Source of the DNA: Metridium senile
Taxonomy: Eukaryota; Cnidaria; Anthozoa; Actiniaria; Metridiidae
Length of the DNA stretch: 64,000 bases
Direction of reading: 5' to 3'
NCBI GenBank assembly: GCA_949775045.1
Contig: OX459097.1
Span: 9,632,619-9,696,618, forward strand
Below, piece by piece: positions 11,700 through 23,215 of the stretch. A program made the translations under genes and the position numbers. Under the pieces are notes generated by a model that had not been told where the DNA came from, searched no databases, and saw only the letters and a list, made by a program, of their open reading frames with translations. Numbering within the stretch: position 1 is the first letter of the stretch; every line of letters begins with the position of its first letter.

Positions 11700-11775
11700 C
11701 TGAAAATATTTTATATTTATATCTATAATATATATTTATATATATAATATATATTGATATATATAATATATAATT
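11700..11775. repeat. TA-rich microsatellite
   Basis: Imperfect TATATA and ATATTTATAT runs of about 75 bp. Confidence 0.85.
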
Positions 11776-11944
11776 ATGTTCCGAATAAAATATGCTGGAA
11801 AACCGTACGGACAATGTTTGGAAAAATTTCATATTGGTGTGACCTTTCGCTGCTTGGATTCATATCATCCAGAATGCATTTCGAGCTTGGTATGCAACAA
11901 GAAACAAAAAACCTTCGCAAACATTTTTTGAAATAGCTGTATAC

Positions 11945-12095
11945 ATAGAGTACAAACACTAAAAGTGTGCAGTACTTTGTACTATTTACCACTAAATAGT
12001 GTTGATTAAACAATAGAGAACAAAAGAATTTGCATAATTTAGCAGTATTTAGTGGTATTTATGTTGCACACTTTTAATGTTTGTACTTTACAATT
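11945..12095. mobile_element. Foldback MITE with AGTACAAACACT arms
   Basis: The left arm AGTACAAACACTAAAAGTGT (11949) is mirrored by ACACTTTTAATGTTTGTACT (about 12070-12089). The inner part TTACCACTAAATAGTG is also partly mirrored. The whole is about 145 bp. Confidence 0.7.
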
Positions 12096-12405
12096 TGAAA
12101 TAATTAATAAGAAACAATTTTGTCTCATCGATCTACAGGAGACGTAACTGGTCTAGTGCCAGTGAATCGGAATCTTGGTCTTCATATCATGGCGCGGGTT
12201 CTTATTTATCAGTGACTCGGATGAGGACGGAGCCAGAGGTACCCCATGTATCAGTCCTTTACATCTCGCTATGTCTAAAGGTTGAGTTGAGGGATTATCT
12301 CCCGGTACAATATTCATCAGTCTCAAGTACTAACCACACTCATTTTAATTGTGCATGGCTAAAATGTGCATGCGTCTTTTAAATACATCAGTCAGCATAT
12401 ATCAA

Positions 12406-12690
12406 TGTACAGCTATTTCAAAAAACGTAGAATACTGAATAGTGCATACTGAATAGTGCATTGCAAGACCGAAATGCATTTTGGGTCATGTAATATTGTT
12501 TAAAGTAAAATAAATGATAATTAGATAATTTTATTCTTAGTGCATTCCATTCAAAACAATATACAAGCTAGTTACAGGGGGTAATTATCGCTGTATATGT
12601 ATTATTTACTATGAATCAATGAGACCCACAATGCCCTTTGGTCTTGGAATGCACTATTCAGTATTCAACGCTTTTTGAAATAGCTGTATA
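12406..12690. mobile_element. MITE with TACAGCTATTTCAAAAA ends (copy 1)
   Basis: The left end TACAGCTATTTCAAAAAACG is mirrored by CGCTTTTTGAAATAGCTGTA. Subterminal TGAATAGTGCATTGCAAGAC and its inverse AATGCACTATTCAG are also present. A related but truncated copy spans 32532-32770. Confidence 0.8.
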
Positions 12691-13011
12691 CTTGGACGTC
12701 TGTTCTCAGTTCCTGTTAGTAAACAGGGGTAAAGGGGGTAAACGAATTTGGTAATCAAGCCGAACCCTCTCCCACCTGGGCAGAACTTAAATACACGTAA
12801 TTTGGCCTAGATGTATTGAAGTATGTATGTGGAAAATCTCAATACAAAATCACACATAATGTATTATATTCCAAATCACTAAGTTATCAATCCAATAAAG
12901 GTTGGAGTTTGTTTACATATTGACATAAGAATAAGAACATACGCATGAGCATTGAGAACCTTTTCGGAGTACGAGGAACCTGGCACTAGTGACTATGCAA
13001 CGCTTAAGGTC

Positions 13012-13510
13012 CGGGCAAACGGTTGCAACATTTGCTTCAACATCCGTTCGATTTTGTTGAATGGCAATGTTTAAACGCTTTTACACTCTTTCAACATTGT
13101 AGCAACGTGTTGAATCGGTGTTGAATGGATGTTGAAAGAGTTTAAAATCGATTCTACAACCGCCGAAAACCAACTCTGTAACCTATGGTCAAAGAACCTT
13201 GTCTTATGCAGCACCAACACTCTGGAACAGTATTACCTCAAAACTTGCAAACTTGCAAAACACTGAAACAATTAAAAACTGAACTGAAAACATACCTCTT
13301 CCGTCAAGCTTTTAACTGTCAACCTAAAACTACTAATTAATTTGTAATTTTCTTTTCCTTTTTTACTACTATTTTCAGATCTTTATTCTTTTCTTTTTTA
13401 ATTTTGTAAACGCATTGAGTTTTGAATGCGTTCAAAGAACCTATATATTATTATTGTTATTATTATAAACATTGCCATTCAACACAAAATTGAAAAAAAA
13501 TCGAACAAAT
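13012..13510. mobile_element. Palindromic MITE split by a LINE fragment
   Basis: The left half (13012-13160) matches the intact 208-bp palindrome at 32045-32252, with GCAAACGGTTGCAACATTTG and TTGAATGGCAATGTTTAAAC. The right half resumes around 13468 with AACATTGCCATTCAACA. The interval between is the LINE fragment described next. Confidence 0.75.
13165..13465 (+). pseudogene. 3' end of a non-LTR retrotransposon (CR1/L2-like) ORF2
   Basis: The plus-strand reading gives QRTLSYAAPTLWNSI and, after a +1 shift near 13262, LKTELKTYLFRQAFN. Motifs of the S-(Y/V)-A-(A/G)-P-x-L-W-N-S type, followed by a lysine-rich helix ending in Y-L-F, are typical of the C-terminus of CR1, L2 and Rex-type reverse transcriptase ORFs. 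A T-rich 3' UTR and a TTATTATTGTTATTATTAT tail follow, consistent with that group. It is 5'-truncated, frameshifted and dead, and inserted into a MITE. The group assignment rests on the motif only. Confidence 0.65.
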
Positions 13511-13562
13511 CGAAGTTTAAATAAGCCATATGAATAGAACATGCGTGAGATGTGTCAAGGGT

Positions 13563-13826
13563 TATACCCCTATTTCAATTAACGTTGTCCATCTGGAATG
13601 GTTGATCTGAGACCGATAGGAATTGTGGGAGTTCATTAAATTTCAAATACATTGTTTTAATCACACTTGAATGGTGCTGAATTACAGATAACAGTATTTC
13701 AGAAGTAAACATTAATATTCAAGCGTGATTATAATAGTGTATTTGCAGTTTAACGAGCTCCCACAATTCCTATCGGTCTCAGATCGACCATTCCAGATGG
13801 ACAACGTTAATTGAAATAGGTGTATA
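13563..13826. mobile_element. TATACACC-type MITE, family 3 (copy 2)
   Basis: A 264-bp copy, near-identical to 11379-11641. The left terminus carries one substitution (TATACCCC). Confidence 0.9.
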
Positions 13827-13931
13827 TTGAAATGTTGCATGGCTATGATATTTTAGCAATATTTTGAAAAGGCTCATCATACAGCATTATTACAAACAAA
13901 AAACTGAAAGAAAAAGCTGGCTAAAAACATT

Positions 13932-14296
13932 TTTAGATAATCGGAAGGTCGTGGGTTCGTTTTCCACCTGCATGGGCTCAATATTTTCCGAGGTTGTAGT
14001 ATTTTTAGATAATCGGCCGAAGGTCGTGGGTTCGTTTCCCACCTGCATGGGCTCAAAATTGTCCGAAGTTGTAGTATTTTTAGATAATCGGAAGGTCGTG
14101 GGTTCGTTTCCCACCTGCATGGGCTCAATATTTTCCGAGGTTGTAGTATTTTTAGATAATCGGCCGAAGGTCGTGCGTTCGTTTCCCACCTGGGGCTCAA
14201 AATTGTCCGAGGTACGTTGTAGTATTTTTAGATAATCGGCCGAAGGTCGTGGGTTTGTTTCCCACCTGGGGCTCAAAATTGTCCGAGGTTGTAGTT
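13932..14296. repeat. Five tandem 71-76-bp units with a tRNA-like B box
   Basis: AGATAATCGG starts at 13936, 14007, 14082, 14154 and 14230. Each unit carries GGTCGTGGGTTCGTTTCCCA, which contains an RNA polymerase III B-box-like GGTTCGTTTCC within a possible T-arm. Alternate units carry GGAAGG or GGCCGAAGG. Continuous ORFs in both directions are a by-product of the repeat. It looks like a tandemly amplified tRNA-derived SINE body, not a set of intact tRNAs, since no paired acceptor stem is visible. Confidence 0.75.
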
Positions 14297-15160
14297 GTGT
14301 TTATTTATCGTGGGATAATTTCATATATTTTTAGAACAAGTTATTATCTTTTATTTGCTGGTTTGTTTCACTTTAAGATAGGGAAAATATTATTTTTGAC
14401 TATGTACTAGAGGCCATGCGGAATCTCTCAGTTTTCTAGTGTTTCTCCTGTGAAATGTTTTACTGGAGCATGCGCAGTTAATCGAGTCAGTTTGGCCGAG
14501 AAGAAATGAAGTCAGACAAGCAGGGAAGAGTCGAGAGGGGATATTTCGTCAGAATTATGCTCCACAACAAACTATAGGAGGACAGTATACACTTATTGGA
14601 ATCATTCATGATCATTATGGGAGAATATTTAAGTTGAGAATTCAATATTGGGCGATACCGCATGTCGAGCATAATACTGAGATTATATCGAGATTCATTA
14701 TACCGAACAAACATTTTTTTTCAAAATATCTTTAGTTAACAATCAAAATGTTGCAGTTCAATAGGTTACGGTCCGATATCGCAAAATAATGGATCGCCAC
14801 GTGACTGCGTATACAATGCAGAGATGTGACTGGAGGATAATTTGTGAGGTATAATAAACTGATTTACACTGAGTACAGTCTTGTGAAACGTCCTTCTATT
14901 GGCCTCCTATATATTCAACATGGCCGCCATCGTTGAAGGTAAAAATCCCTATCAAAGCCTAATATATGGCAACATTTTTCAATATATATATATATATATT
15001 TATAACAAGAAACATATTATGTTTTCAAATTTTAATTAAAAATAATTAATTTGTTTTTTAAAGAGTTTTCTTCTTTGGTTTTTCTGTCTAATAAATGCTT
15101 TTAACATTAACATTTTGTGGATTGAGAATTTTTATTAAATGTATTCTGTCCATTGAGTTA
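14297..15160. other. Gene-free spacer between peptide genes B and C
   Basis: No exon or transposon end is recognised. A short TA run is at 14983-15000. AACATGGCCGCCAT at 14919-14932 is a palindromic word of unknown meaning. Confidence 0.45.
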
Positions 15161-15165
15161 GCCCA

Positions 15166-18100
15166 TCAATCCATGTCTTTGGCCATGTAGATTTCTCTCT
15201 TGCAGTGTTCACGAGCCACTCGGCAAAGGTCTCCAACAGCTCTTTTTAACTGTTGAAAAAAGAAAAGAAATAAACCACTCATTAAATCAAATATAAGTTA
15301 TACACATACAGCGATATACAGATATTGTGATCCCTTTGATTTATATGCAGGACGAGGGGTCATAATATCTACATGTCGCTGTACAAACCTATATAAACCT
15401 GTATACACCTAATCCAAAAATCGTTGGCGCGAGGACTGTGCGGCGGACCAGACAACGTTTTTTGGATTAGGTGTATATGTTTTTTTTATATTGTATCTTA
15501 TATATTTTTATAGTGCATATTTATTTATCCATTTATTTATTACTATAATTATTCATTTTTTATATTTGTTTATTTATTGATTTTTATTGAATTATTAATT
15601 TTTATTAATTTATTAATTTTTATTAATTTATTTATTTTTATTAATATACAGTATGTGTGTACAAATCCGGACAGTGTGCAAATCCGGACACTTTGGCATT
15701 TAAGCGTTAAAAAAGAGATCGAATTTGTTTAAAAATGAAAACAACATTATAGAATTAAGCATTTGTATGTATTCTATTGTTTAAGAAGTTTTTGTGACAA
15801 TGGAGATATTTTCAGCTAGGAAAAAGAGCGATTTGTCATCGCATGTGAATATGCAAATTAGTCAGTTTTTAACGCGCTCCGAATTACATTTTAAACTTAA
15901 AATGGTGATTTTTCTGCAGATTCAAATGATAACGCCAAAATAATTAGTACGTTTCAATTGCAAACAATGTTTTATCTTGTGTGAAAAGAAGAGCTTTTAA
16001 TAGTTTTAAATAAGTGTAGGAGACGGTTTTAGAAATACTACTAAAATCCACTAAGGTATATGTGCAATTCCGGACGATAAAATAAACAAGATCAACAATC
16101 ACCCGTAACTTTGAATTGTAAGTTAAAATGTCGCTTAAAAATATACAATTGAACTGCAGGTTGATTTTGCAAACAAAAGTTATCTTTTGGATAGTTTAAT
16201 CACCATGCACTATTCATTTATAGGACATTTATATTCATTTGCATAATCCAGCGCACGAAAGCAATTATTCATGTGTGAAATACTTTAGTGCTCAAACGGT
16301 ATTAATCAAGCAACGTAATTCATGATTTAATTAACACAAATTTATGCTTTAATCTCAAATTTGACTGTGGAAATGGAAAATCTATCATAAGCATTCGAAA
16401 ATTAGGAAATAACTTCAAAGAATTGATTAAACAGAACCTACTTTAATAGTGTCCGGCTTTGCACACAAATGTCCGGAATTGCACCACTCAAACTACTTTA
16501 CAAATATATCCATAACATTTTTAAAAATCACTAAAATTGACCAATACTTTATATAAATCTTTATCGGATGTTACCTCATCTCCAGGAAAAATATCTTTCC
16601 TAAACAATGCATTTAACGAATGATATGGCAATTTATTTAAAAACCGTCCGGAATTGCACACACATACTGTATTTTGTTATTTCTGCAATGACTGGACAAC
16701 CTTTGCTATAGCGAAGCTCATGCTGTTTGTCAAATCGATTTTATCAGGTAGAACATCGACAGTTTTGACAAGACTACACGCAAAATGATCAAACTGATCA
16801 GTTGCACGATTAATAGAAATGTGCTCTCATTTTGATTGCTTTTTTTCGTCAAGAAATGGACTATATTGTTATTAAAAATGTTATGATGATTCTTCTGCAT
16901 ATCGTAGTTGTTGTTTAATAATATTAAAAGTTGTCAGGAGAAAATAGTGTACCTTTTTCAATTTAATAATAATAATATTTTTTTTTAATAATAATAATAA
17001 TAATTTTAATAATTAATAATAATACTTTAATAATAATAATTACAATCATTGAAATTTATATAAAATTACATCGTGTATCTGTTGGGAGAGCACGGCCTGT
17101 TAACCGGGAGGTTAAAAATAATTGAGGAGAATGTTATAACTTTGTATGTATTTCGGTTTATAATTGTTAGGCTTCGCGTCCTCTCGGATAAGGACGTTAA
17201 ATCGAAGGTCCCGTCTCGCCACTCACACACTAACCATTAATCGGGGGAACGTAAAAGAACGACTGAGGACGCAGGTCACGACCATCCTCAGTGAAAGGCC
17301 TACACTTACACTAATATACACCTAATCAAAAAAACGTTGTCGGGTCTGCCGCACAGTCTTCGCTCCAAGACCGTGAAGGAAAACACAGTGAGTATTTTGA
17401 TGAGAGTGATAAAACAAGAAAATAAATGTAGGCACAACACTATTTCGTTGAAAAACGTACCACACTAGAGTGTGAACATGCAAATAAATTAATTACTGAT
17501 TAGATATAACCAATATCTTTCACAGTCTTGGCGCGATGACTGTGCGGCGGACCAGACAACGTTTTTTGGATTAGGTGTATACTAACTACTAACAGCTAAC
17601 TACAATGTGTAAAGCGCATTTGAATATATACACATAGAAAGTGCGCTATATAAATACATTATCATTATCATTATCATTATCTAAAATCGTTGTCACATTA
17701 CATGCATAAAAGTAGTAATAATTTAGAAGATTCAAAGAAAGGATAGAGGAAAATTGTGTATATAAAAAAAATATATATACAATCACTTAAAAATATAATA
17801 TACAAATATATAATAAGAATAAGAATAAGAATAAGAATAAGAATGGCATTTATATAGCGCTATTTCCCTGAGTCCAATAGCGCTTTACAATAATTATGTA
17901 AATATATATAAATAAATAAATAGATTAACAAATAGATTAATCTGAATATACTTAGCTTCACAATTTTAAAAAGAGTCTAGAAAAGTAAACTGCCGTCCGC
18001 AACCCTCAGTGATTGGATTATATTATAACATACACTATATCCTGTTGGGAATGGACATTCTAAATTTCAATTTTAATATCCTTAATTAACGATACCAAAT

Positions 18101-19183
18101 TGCTGACGAAACAAGATGGCGATCGAATACTTATTTTATACACTATATCATGTGGGGAATGATAATTCTAAATTTCAATTTTAATATCCTTAACGATACC
18201 AAATTGCTGACGAAACAAGATGGCGATCGAATACTTATTTTATACATTATATCATGTGGGGAATGGACATTCTAAATTTCAATTTTAATATCCTTAACGA
18301 TACCAAATTGCTGATTTATATCCCTGATCCTCTCCCCCTCGGGTACTACACTCGCTGAGGACACACATGAAGCACTGAAGATTTAACAAACCCTGGATTG
18401 CTTCGTCATCTTTATGAAATCTTTTTTAAACGGCTTCTCTACCTGGGGGGACTCATGGGTAAAAGTATTCTGTTCGAAATATTTCAATAACACCCCTATA
18501 TGATACCAGAAGTCTGTTTCAAAGGGCGTGGCACCTGCGATGTTTAAACCCGCATAAAACGAAAAAGATCGCAGCTATATAAACAACTGATTAAAGAGTT
18601 GGGCTCTATCTTTTGGCGATACCATCAAATACAACAAGAAATTATAGCCTATAATATACCAGGAAATAATAGCGTAAAATTTAACAAGAAATCATACCCT
18701 AAAATATTAAAAGAAACTATAGCCGAAAATATAAAAAAATAATGTCCTTAAAAAATATACTAATAAATAATAGCCTAAAATATACTAAGAAATTATCTCT
18801 AAACGATACCAATAAAAAATAGCCTAAAATATAAAAATAATTACCCTAAAATATTAAAAGAAACTATAGCCGAAAATATATAAAAAAATAATGCCCTTAA
18901 AAAATATACTAAAATATACTGATATCTTAAAAGAAACCAAGAAATTATAGCCTAATATATAACAAGAAATAACGTCCTAAAAGATGCCAAATCGCTGATT
19001 TTTTTACATTAAGAAATACGACGAGAATGCCCAATACTTCAATAACTATTACGATCTTACCGTCATAACTTCTCGTTTTCCAGGAACAGTTCCTCCAGCT
19101 CCGGCCGTAAATCCATGCGACTCTGGTACCATCGAAATGGCCATCAGAACAACCAAAAATACAGTAACAGTCTTAGTATTCAT
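15166..19183 (-). CDS. Small secreted peptide precursor, copy C (two exons)
   Basis: Exon 1 is 19061-19183 (41 codons, donor GTAAGA). Exon 2 is 15166-15249 (27 codons plus TGA, acceptor TTTTTTCAACAG). The phase-0 intron is 3.8 kb. The product is 68 residues: a signal peptide starting MNTKTVTVFLVVL and cut after ESHG, then FTAGAGGTVP, GKRE, VMT, LKRA, the C-x6-C core (DLCRVAREHC), KR and the tail EIYMAKDMD. Exon 2 differs from copy B mainly within and around the C-x6-C segment, whereas the tail is almost unchanged. If the KR sites are used, the 13-residue cysteine peptide is the most variable product of the precursor. The intron is crowded with transposons (15402-15477, 15649-16669, 17085-17700) and a tandem repeat (18020-18320). 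No function is recognised; it is a paralog of A, B and D. Confidence 0.72.
15402..15477. mobile_element. TATACACC-type MITE, family 4, internally deleted
   Basis: A 76-bp element: TATACACCTAATCCAAAAAT at the left, inverse TTTTTTGGATTAGGTGTATA at the right, and GGACTGTGCGGCGGACCAGA inside. It corresponds to the two ends of the 267-bp copy at 17315-17581 with the centre removed. Confidence 0.85.
15520..15645. repeat. AT-rich TTTATTAATT tract
   Basis: Repeated TTTATTTATT and TTTTTATTAATTTATTAA words over about 125 bp. Confidence 0.85.
15649..16669. mobile_element. TA-flanked 1.02-kb non-autonomous DNA transposon
   Basis: Inverted ends CAGTATGTGTGT (15649) and ACACACATACTG (ending 16669) are each bounded by TA, the target site of the Tc1/mariner group. 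The subterminal sequence GTGCAAATCCGGAC or GTCCGGAATTGCAC recurs inverted at both ends and also internally (about 16063, 16450-16490). The interior has no long ORF, so it would depend on a transposase elsewhere. Confidence 0.75.
16965..17050. repeat. AAT-rich microsatellite
   Basis: Degenerate AATAATAATAAT repeats. Confidence 0.85.
17085..17700. mobile_element. SINE or LINE 3'-tail-like element split by a MITE
   Basis: The left part contains GGATAAGGACGTTAAATCGA, AGGTCCCGTCTCGCC and GTAAAAGAACGAC. The right part contains AAGTGCGCTATATAAATACA and ends in a (TTATCA)n-type tail. These words are characteristic of widespread metazoan SINE and LINE tails. The MITE at 17315-17581 interrupts it and is flanked on both sides by CTAA. 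Confidence 0.6.
17315..17581. mobile_element. TATACACC-type MITE, family 4 (full copy)
   Basis: A 267-bp element: TATACACCTAATCAAAAAAA at the left, TTTTTTGGATTAGGTGTATA at the right, and inverted CCGCACAGTC / GACTGTGCGG inside. CTAA lies immediately outside both ends (17311-17314 and 17582-17585). Confidence 0.85.
17814..17895. repeat. (AATAAG)n plus SINE-tail debris
   Basis: Repeated AATAAG is followed by GGCATTTATATAGCGCTATT and GAGTCCAATAGCGCTTTACA, tail words often seen in animal SINE and LINE copies, here in the opposite sense to 17640. Confidence 0.65.
18020..18320. repeat. Three tandem ~105-bp units
   Basis: Each unit contains ACACTATATCATGTGGGGAA, CTAAATTTCAATTTTAATAT, ACGATACCAAATTGCTGACG and AACAAGATGGCGATCGAATA. 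The last copy stops after TTGCTGATTT. The array lies in the intron of peptide gene C. Confidence 0.9.
18600..18995. repeat. Degenerate AAATTATAGCCTAAAATAT array
   Basis: Many imperfect short units of about 20-35 bp with AGAAATTATAGCC and AAAATATA words follow the sharper array upstream. Confidence 0.7.
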
Positions 19184-19372
19184 TGTTATAGTGAAGATTT
19201 CCTACTGAGCTGTGTTCACTTGGTCGACCTTGATGTTGTGAATGGCCAGTTCTTGACTGCACTGGTTTTATCTCTGGATAGAACAATGCGACATTGATGA
19301 TTACATCAATTACATCGGAAATTATTCCGTATTACCGGAATTGCAATTTAATGATTGTGTAATTACTTAGGA
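19184..19372 (-). promoter_or_regulatory. Conserved promoter of peptide gene C
   Basis: The TATA-like AGATAAAA (about 19265-19272, minus sense) and the complete dyad TTCCGTATTACCGGAA (19325-19340) are kept. A further GGAAATTATTCC palindrome overlaps it (19317-19328). The shared GTAATTACACAATCATTAAA follows. Confidence 0.6.
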
Positions 19373-20580
19373 AATAGGTAGTTGTTAGTACGATTATTTG
19401 TATAGATGAACAATGCTAAAACCGCCTCTCTTGAGTTGATTCCATCCCTGAAAGCATTTCAACAACCACGCCACTTCAAACAAATGAACTTTTATCTCAA
19501 TGGAAAACAAACGTTGAAGGCATTGTTGAATGCAATCAATAAAAAGGCTGGGGAATAACTAGAAGACTTAGGCCCTGTTTGCACTAGGCAAAGTTTGTTT
19601 CGTTTTAAAAAAATATCTGTCATCACTAGTACAAGTACAGTATTAAGTGCAAACGACCATGCCAAATTTTGTTGACGGAGCCATTTTGTAGTCCTTTGTT
19701 ATTTGACAGCAATCTGTCGTCAAATACAAAATGAGCTCCATGTAGTAATAAAATATTCCCTTGTGACATGTCTTCCGCCATTTCGCGATGGATCCGAGTA
19801 ACTTTCCATATAAGCTACAAAGCAAATAGAAGCTGAACGATTGTGTTTCGCGGTACCATTTTGAAAGTACAAAAAAGTACAAGGATAGTATTTCAGATGT
19901 GCGACTTTGATTGACATCTGATCGATTAAGCTAATGTTTGGTGGGGGTAATGCAAACACAATTTACAATATGGAAACTACCGGAAATTCCCACATTTTTT
20001 GAAACTCCACGAAATTTGTTCTAGAAGCTTATACTGATAAACACGTTTTTCTTTGTTTTTCTTGTTAAAATATTTACTGGAAAAAGGCATGATGAATAGA
20101 AACTAGTTGACATTTATATTATTGGATTGTGTGGGTCGCGATTCGACATACTCATACCACTAAGTGGTACTGAAAGCTAAATTAATGTAATATTTTCATC
20201 GGTTTAATTTGAAGACCCATATAATACCAGATGATCTCGCTTCGAAGCGTGCGAAGAATTGTTTGTCAAAACGAATAGTTCCAAAATGGCGCCTCGAGAC
20301 AGAAACAATTTCGGTTGTATTGTTTTTATTCTTTTTTATCCCCGATAGAGTAGCAGTTAATTTTATTGTCCAAGTAACATAGAACTTTTTAATGTTAAGT
20401 TATTTGAAGGATGTATTTGTCGAGGGTTAACACGGGAAACAACTCCCTCGAACGACGCCATCTTGGAACTGTTGGCGATGCGACCGAAATGCTTCTGATT
20501 GGCTAATACTTACCGGAAGTGCGCGCGCGAAATCACCTGTAGCAACAGACGACGTGAAATACGTACCATAGTGACATTTA
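19373..20580. other. Gene-free spacer upstream of peptide gene C
   Basis: The distal conserved block is at 19432-19490. Words such as CCAAAATGGCGCC (20281) and ACGCCATCTTGGAACTG (20455), partly inverse, hint at an old foldback element. No gene is recognised. Confidence 0.45.
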
Positions 20581-20646
20581 GGCCATTTGCAAAGTATATA
20601 TATATATATATATTATAGCAAATACATAACGTCATATATTACCAAG

Positions 20647-20765
20647 ACCAGAATGCTTTGCCCTCTTTCTTTTGTTAAATAATTAGTGTCGATTGTTCTA
20701 TTATTCACAAGAGGGATTTTAATACCAAAGAAAAGTCGCAAAGCATTCTGGTATACGGGTAGTAA
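20647..20765. mobile_element. Short foldback with AGAATGCTTTGC arms
   Basis: AGACCAGAATGCTTTGC at the left is mirrored by GCAAAGCATTCTGGT at the right. The centre is AT-rich. A TATA run at 20595-20612 precedes it. Confidence 0.55.
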
Positions 20766-21094
20766 AATAGCCTCCTGCGCAGCTGCTCTTGGTGTCGGCT
20801 TTTTTCCCCTCCCCAGGAAACGTATATTTACAACCGTCACTCCCCGTTGTTGCTCTTCCGTGAGGTTCGCTCACACTCACTACCGCTACATTCAATATTT
20901 ACAACACACAACTCTGCTGATCACTTGTTGATTTTTGCTGAGGGAGGAAACCAAACATTATATTCCATTCCCATTGTCTGACCGATCACAGTTAGCCTTT
21001 TATAATATAAAAAAAGTTTGTGTGGAGGAAGAATATCCGACACTAAAAACGTCTGCACAGGAGACTAGTAGTAAAACATCTTAAATTCATTAAT

Positions 21095-21545
21095 TACGAT
21101 TTGATGAAACTGCGTCATCTTAAAAACGTACCCCTGATTACAACTTCCAGCCCATATTTGTTGAAGTTTGAAGAAATTTCAACTTAAAAAAATCTATTTA
21201 AAAATCTATTTGCGCTGAATGTCGAACAAGACCAACTGATCGTCGTTCTACTCACTGATTGATTCCAAATTGACGTTAGTTTGAAGTGTTTCGACGTTTG
21301 TTGTAATTCATCGGATATCGACATGTACTTAGTTGCTTGTTGAAGTTAAAGTGTCCTATTAGCAGACTAATGGAATTGGATTTCATTTCTACAAAAAATG
21401 AACAAGTTTTCAAGTATGAATTGTAATCCTCTCATAAAAAAGGATCAAACACCGTCTCGGATTTCTACAAAATTGAACAAGTTTTCAAGTATGAATTGTA
21501 ATCCCCTAATAAAAAAAGATCAAAAACCGTCTGATCAAAATCATT
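21095..21545. repeat. Inverse copy of the 4.6-kb dispersed repeat plus a short tandem
   Basis: 21100-21400 reads as the reverse complement of 4605-4910. From 21395, the phrase GAACAAGTTTTCAAGTATGA is repeated at 21475, giving a 75-bp tandem duplication. Confidence 0.75.
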
Positions 21546-22660
21546 CTTGAGCAGATTTTTACAAAATAGATCAACCCAGTTTCGAGCATTGGAATGTGAT
21601 CAACAACATTTTTACTAAAAATTATCAGGAATGGTAATGGTGTCACCCTGTCTAATAAAGTTGTTATTGTTATTATTATTATTAATACTTTGAAAGGGAT
21701 GTAATTATTATAGCAGATTTTTATATCAAAAAACAAATGGGCCTTATAGAGTGAAATAGTGCTCAATCATTTCTCGGCGACTGCCTGTTGAATATGTTTT
21801 TCTGTTTGTTTTATTTCATTTTAGTTCAAACTGAAAATCCTTGAATTGAATAACAATAGATTTACAGAAAAAAAGAAGAAATTGTTTTAACACATCTATA
21901 AAGTAACACACATATGTATGGGAGTTATGTATGGGTAATTTGATTGAATCGTCCAAATTTGTTGATTTTAGTTCGTATTTGCAAGTACCCACGAAAACAC
22001 TCGGTTCCTGGGCACTAATGAACATGCGCATGCAGTGTTTACGAAAATATACATTTTGAAAGGTGTTTTGTGTGGAAGGAACATGTAACTGAACGGTTAA
22101 AAAATAAGCGTTTACATATGAAGCGTTTCCGTGTGGCCTGCATGAGGGTATAAATAGTTTTAATTGTTCTTTTTTTTAATTCTGTTAATGTTGTGCAACA
22201 ATCTGGTCTTGTAGGTGTTCGCAAACCACACTCATGATGGTAAACTGCGTGGCAGCAATGTAATGTAATGTACTTTTCTATTAAGTTTATGTGATTCCTG
22301 CTAACCCTAAGGTCGTTGTTGTTACCGAAAAGACAAGAAATCGACATAAACCGAAAGAACGCCGAAGAACAAAGCCCACAAGCCGCGAATTTATATCAAT
22401 TGTTTTTACTTTACCGCGTGCGCGTGATTTTATATCAAGATCTACATCCTCTTGTTCCCACTATATTTATTTTCCTTGAGCGGTTTACACACAGAGAAAC
22501 AAAACGTACATCGCTTCAGTTGTTTTTAGTCCAATTATGTTACGAAAAGACAAAACAAAAATGTTATCATAATTGTAAATTGAATATCAGAATGATAATT
22601 AAGATTCAGTTTAAAGCCAAAGTTTTTTTATAAACAAAAAGGAGAGTAATGAGTTTCACA
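21546..22660. other. Gene-free segment
   Basis: A TTATTATTATTATTA microsatellite is at about 21665-21690. Overlapping short ORFs on both strands near 22040-22640 show no domain, no signal peptide and no match to the peptide family. Confidence 0.45.
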
Positions 22661-22667
22661 TAAAATA

Positions 22668-22974
22668 TATACACCTACTTCAAAAATTGTTGTCGCAGCC
22701 GGAGCTACAACCCACACTCTAAAGCCTGCAAAGGATGTCGGTTACATGGACTTAATTTGTGATTTATTGCACGTTTTTTAAATAAATATTTATATTTATA
22801 TCTACCACAACAACAACTTCAACAACTTGGTATGGTCATATACAACAAACATGTACAACCAAAATATACTATGAATAAATCGATAACAAAAGAAGAAATA
22901 CCGACATCCTTTGCCGGCTTCACAGTGTGGACTGTGGCTTTGTTTGCGACAACGATTTTTGAAATAGGTGTATA
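22668..22974. mobile_element. TATACACC-type MITE, family 5 (full copy)
   Basis: A 307-bp element: TATACACCTACTTCAAAAAT at the left, ATTTTTGAAATAGGTGTATA at the right, and inverted GTCGCAGCCGGAGCTACA versus CTGTGGCTTTGTTTGCGAC inside. The right half of another copy is at 50384-50537. Confidence 0.85.
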
Positions 22975-23215
22975 TATTTTCCCGTTTATACTTGCTTGTG
23001 ACGATTATAATGACATGTAAATGCATTCAGAACGATAATTATGCTATTTTAAAGCCAAAGTTGTTTTCTAAATAAAACGGAGAGTATATATTTAGTTTCA
23101 CAACTATAAATTAAAAAAATCATCATATTCTTGTATAGAAGCTACATCTTCTTGTGACGATTATAATCACAAGTACATTAGACTGTTACAAATACTTTCT
23201 CACCATAAATATATG

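Noticed and set aside
13864..14276. Repetitive ORFs with VVGSFPTCMGS-like units on both strands
   Set aside because: By-product of the 71-76-bp array; frames exist on both strands with equal regularity.
22039..22640. Overlapping ORFs of about 100 codons on opposite strands
   Set aside because: No domain, biased composition or splice context; mutually exclusive on the two strands.
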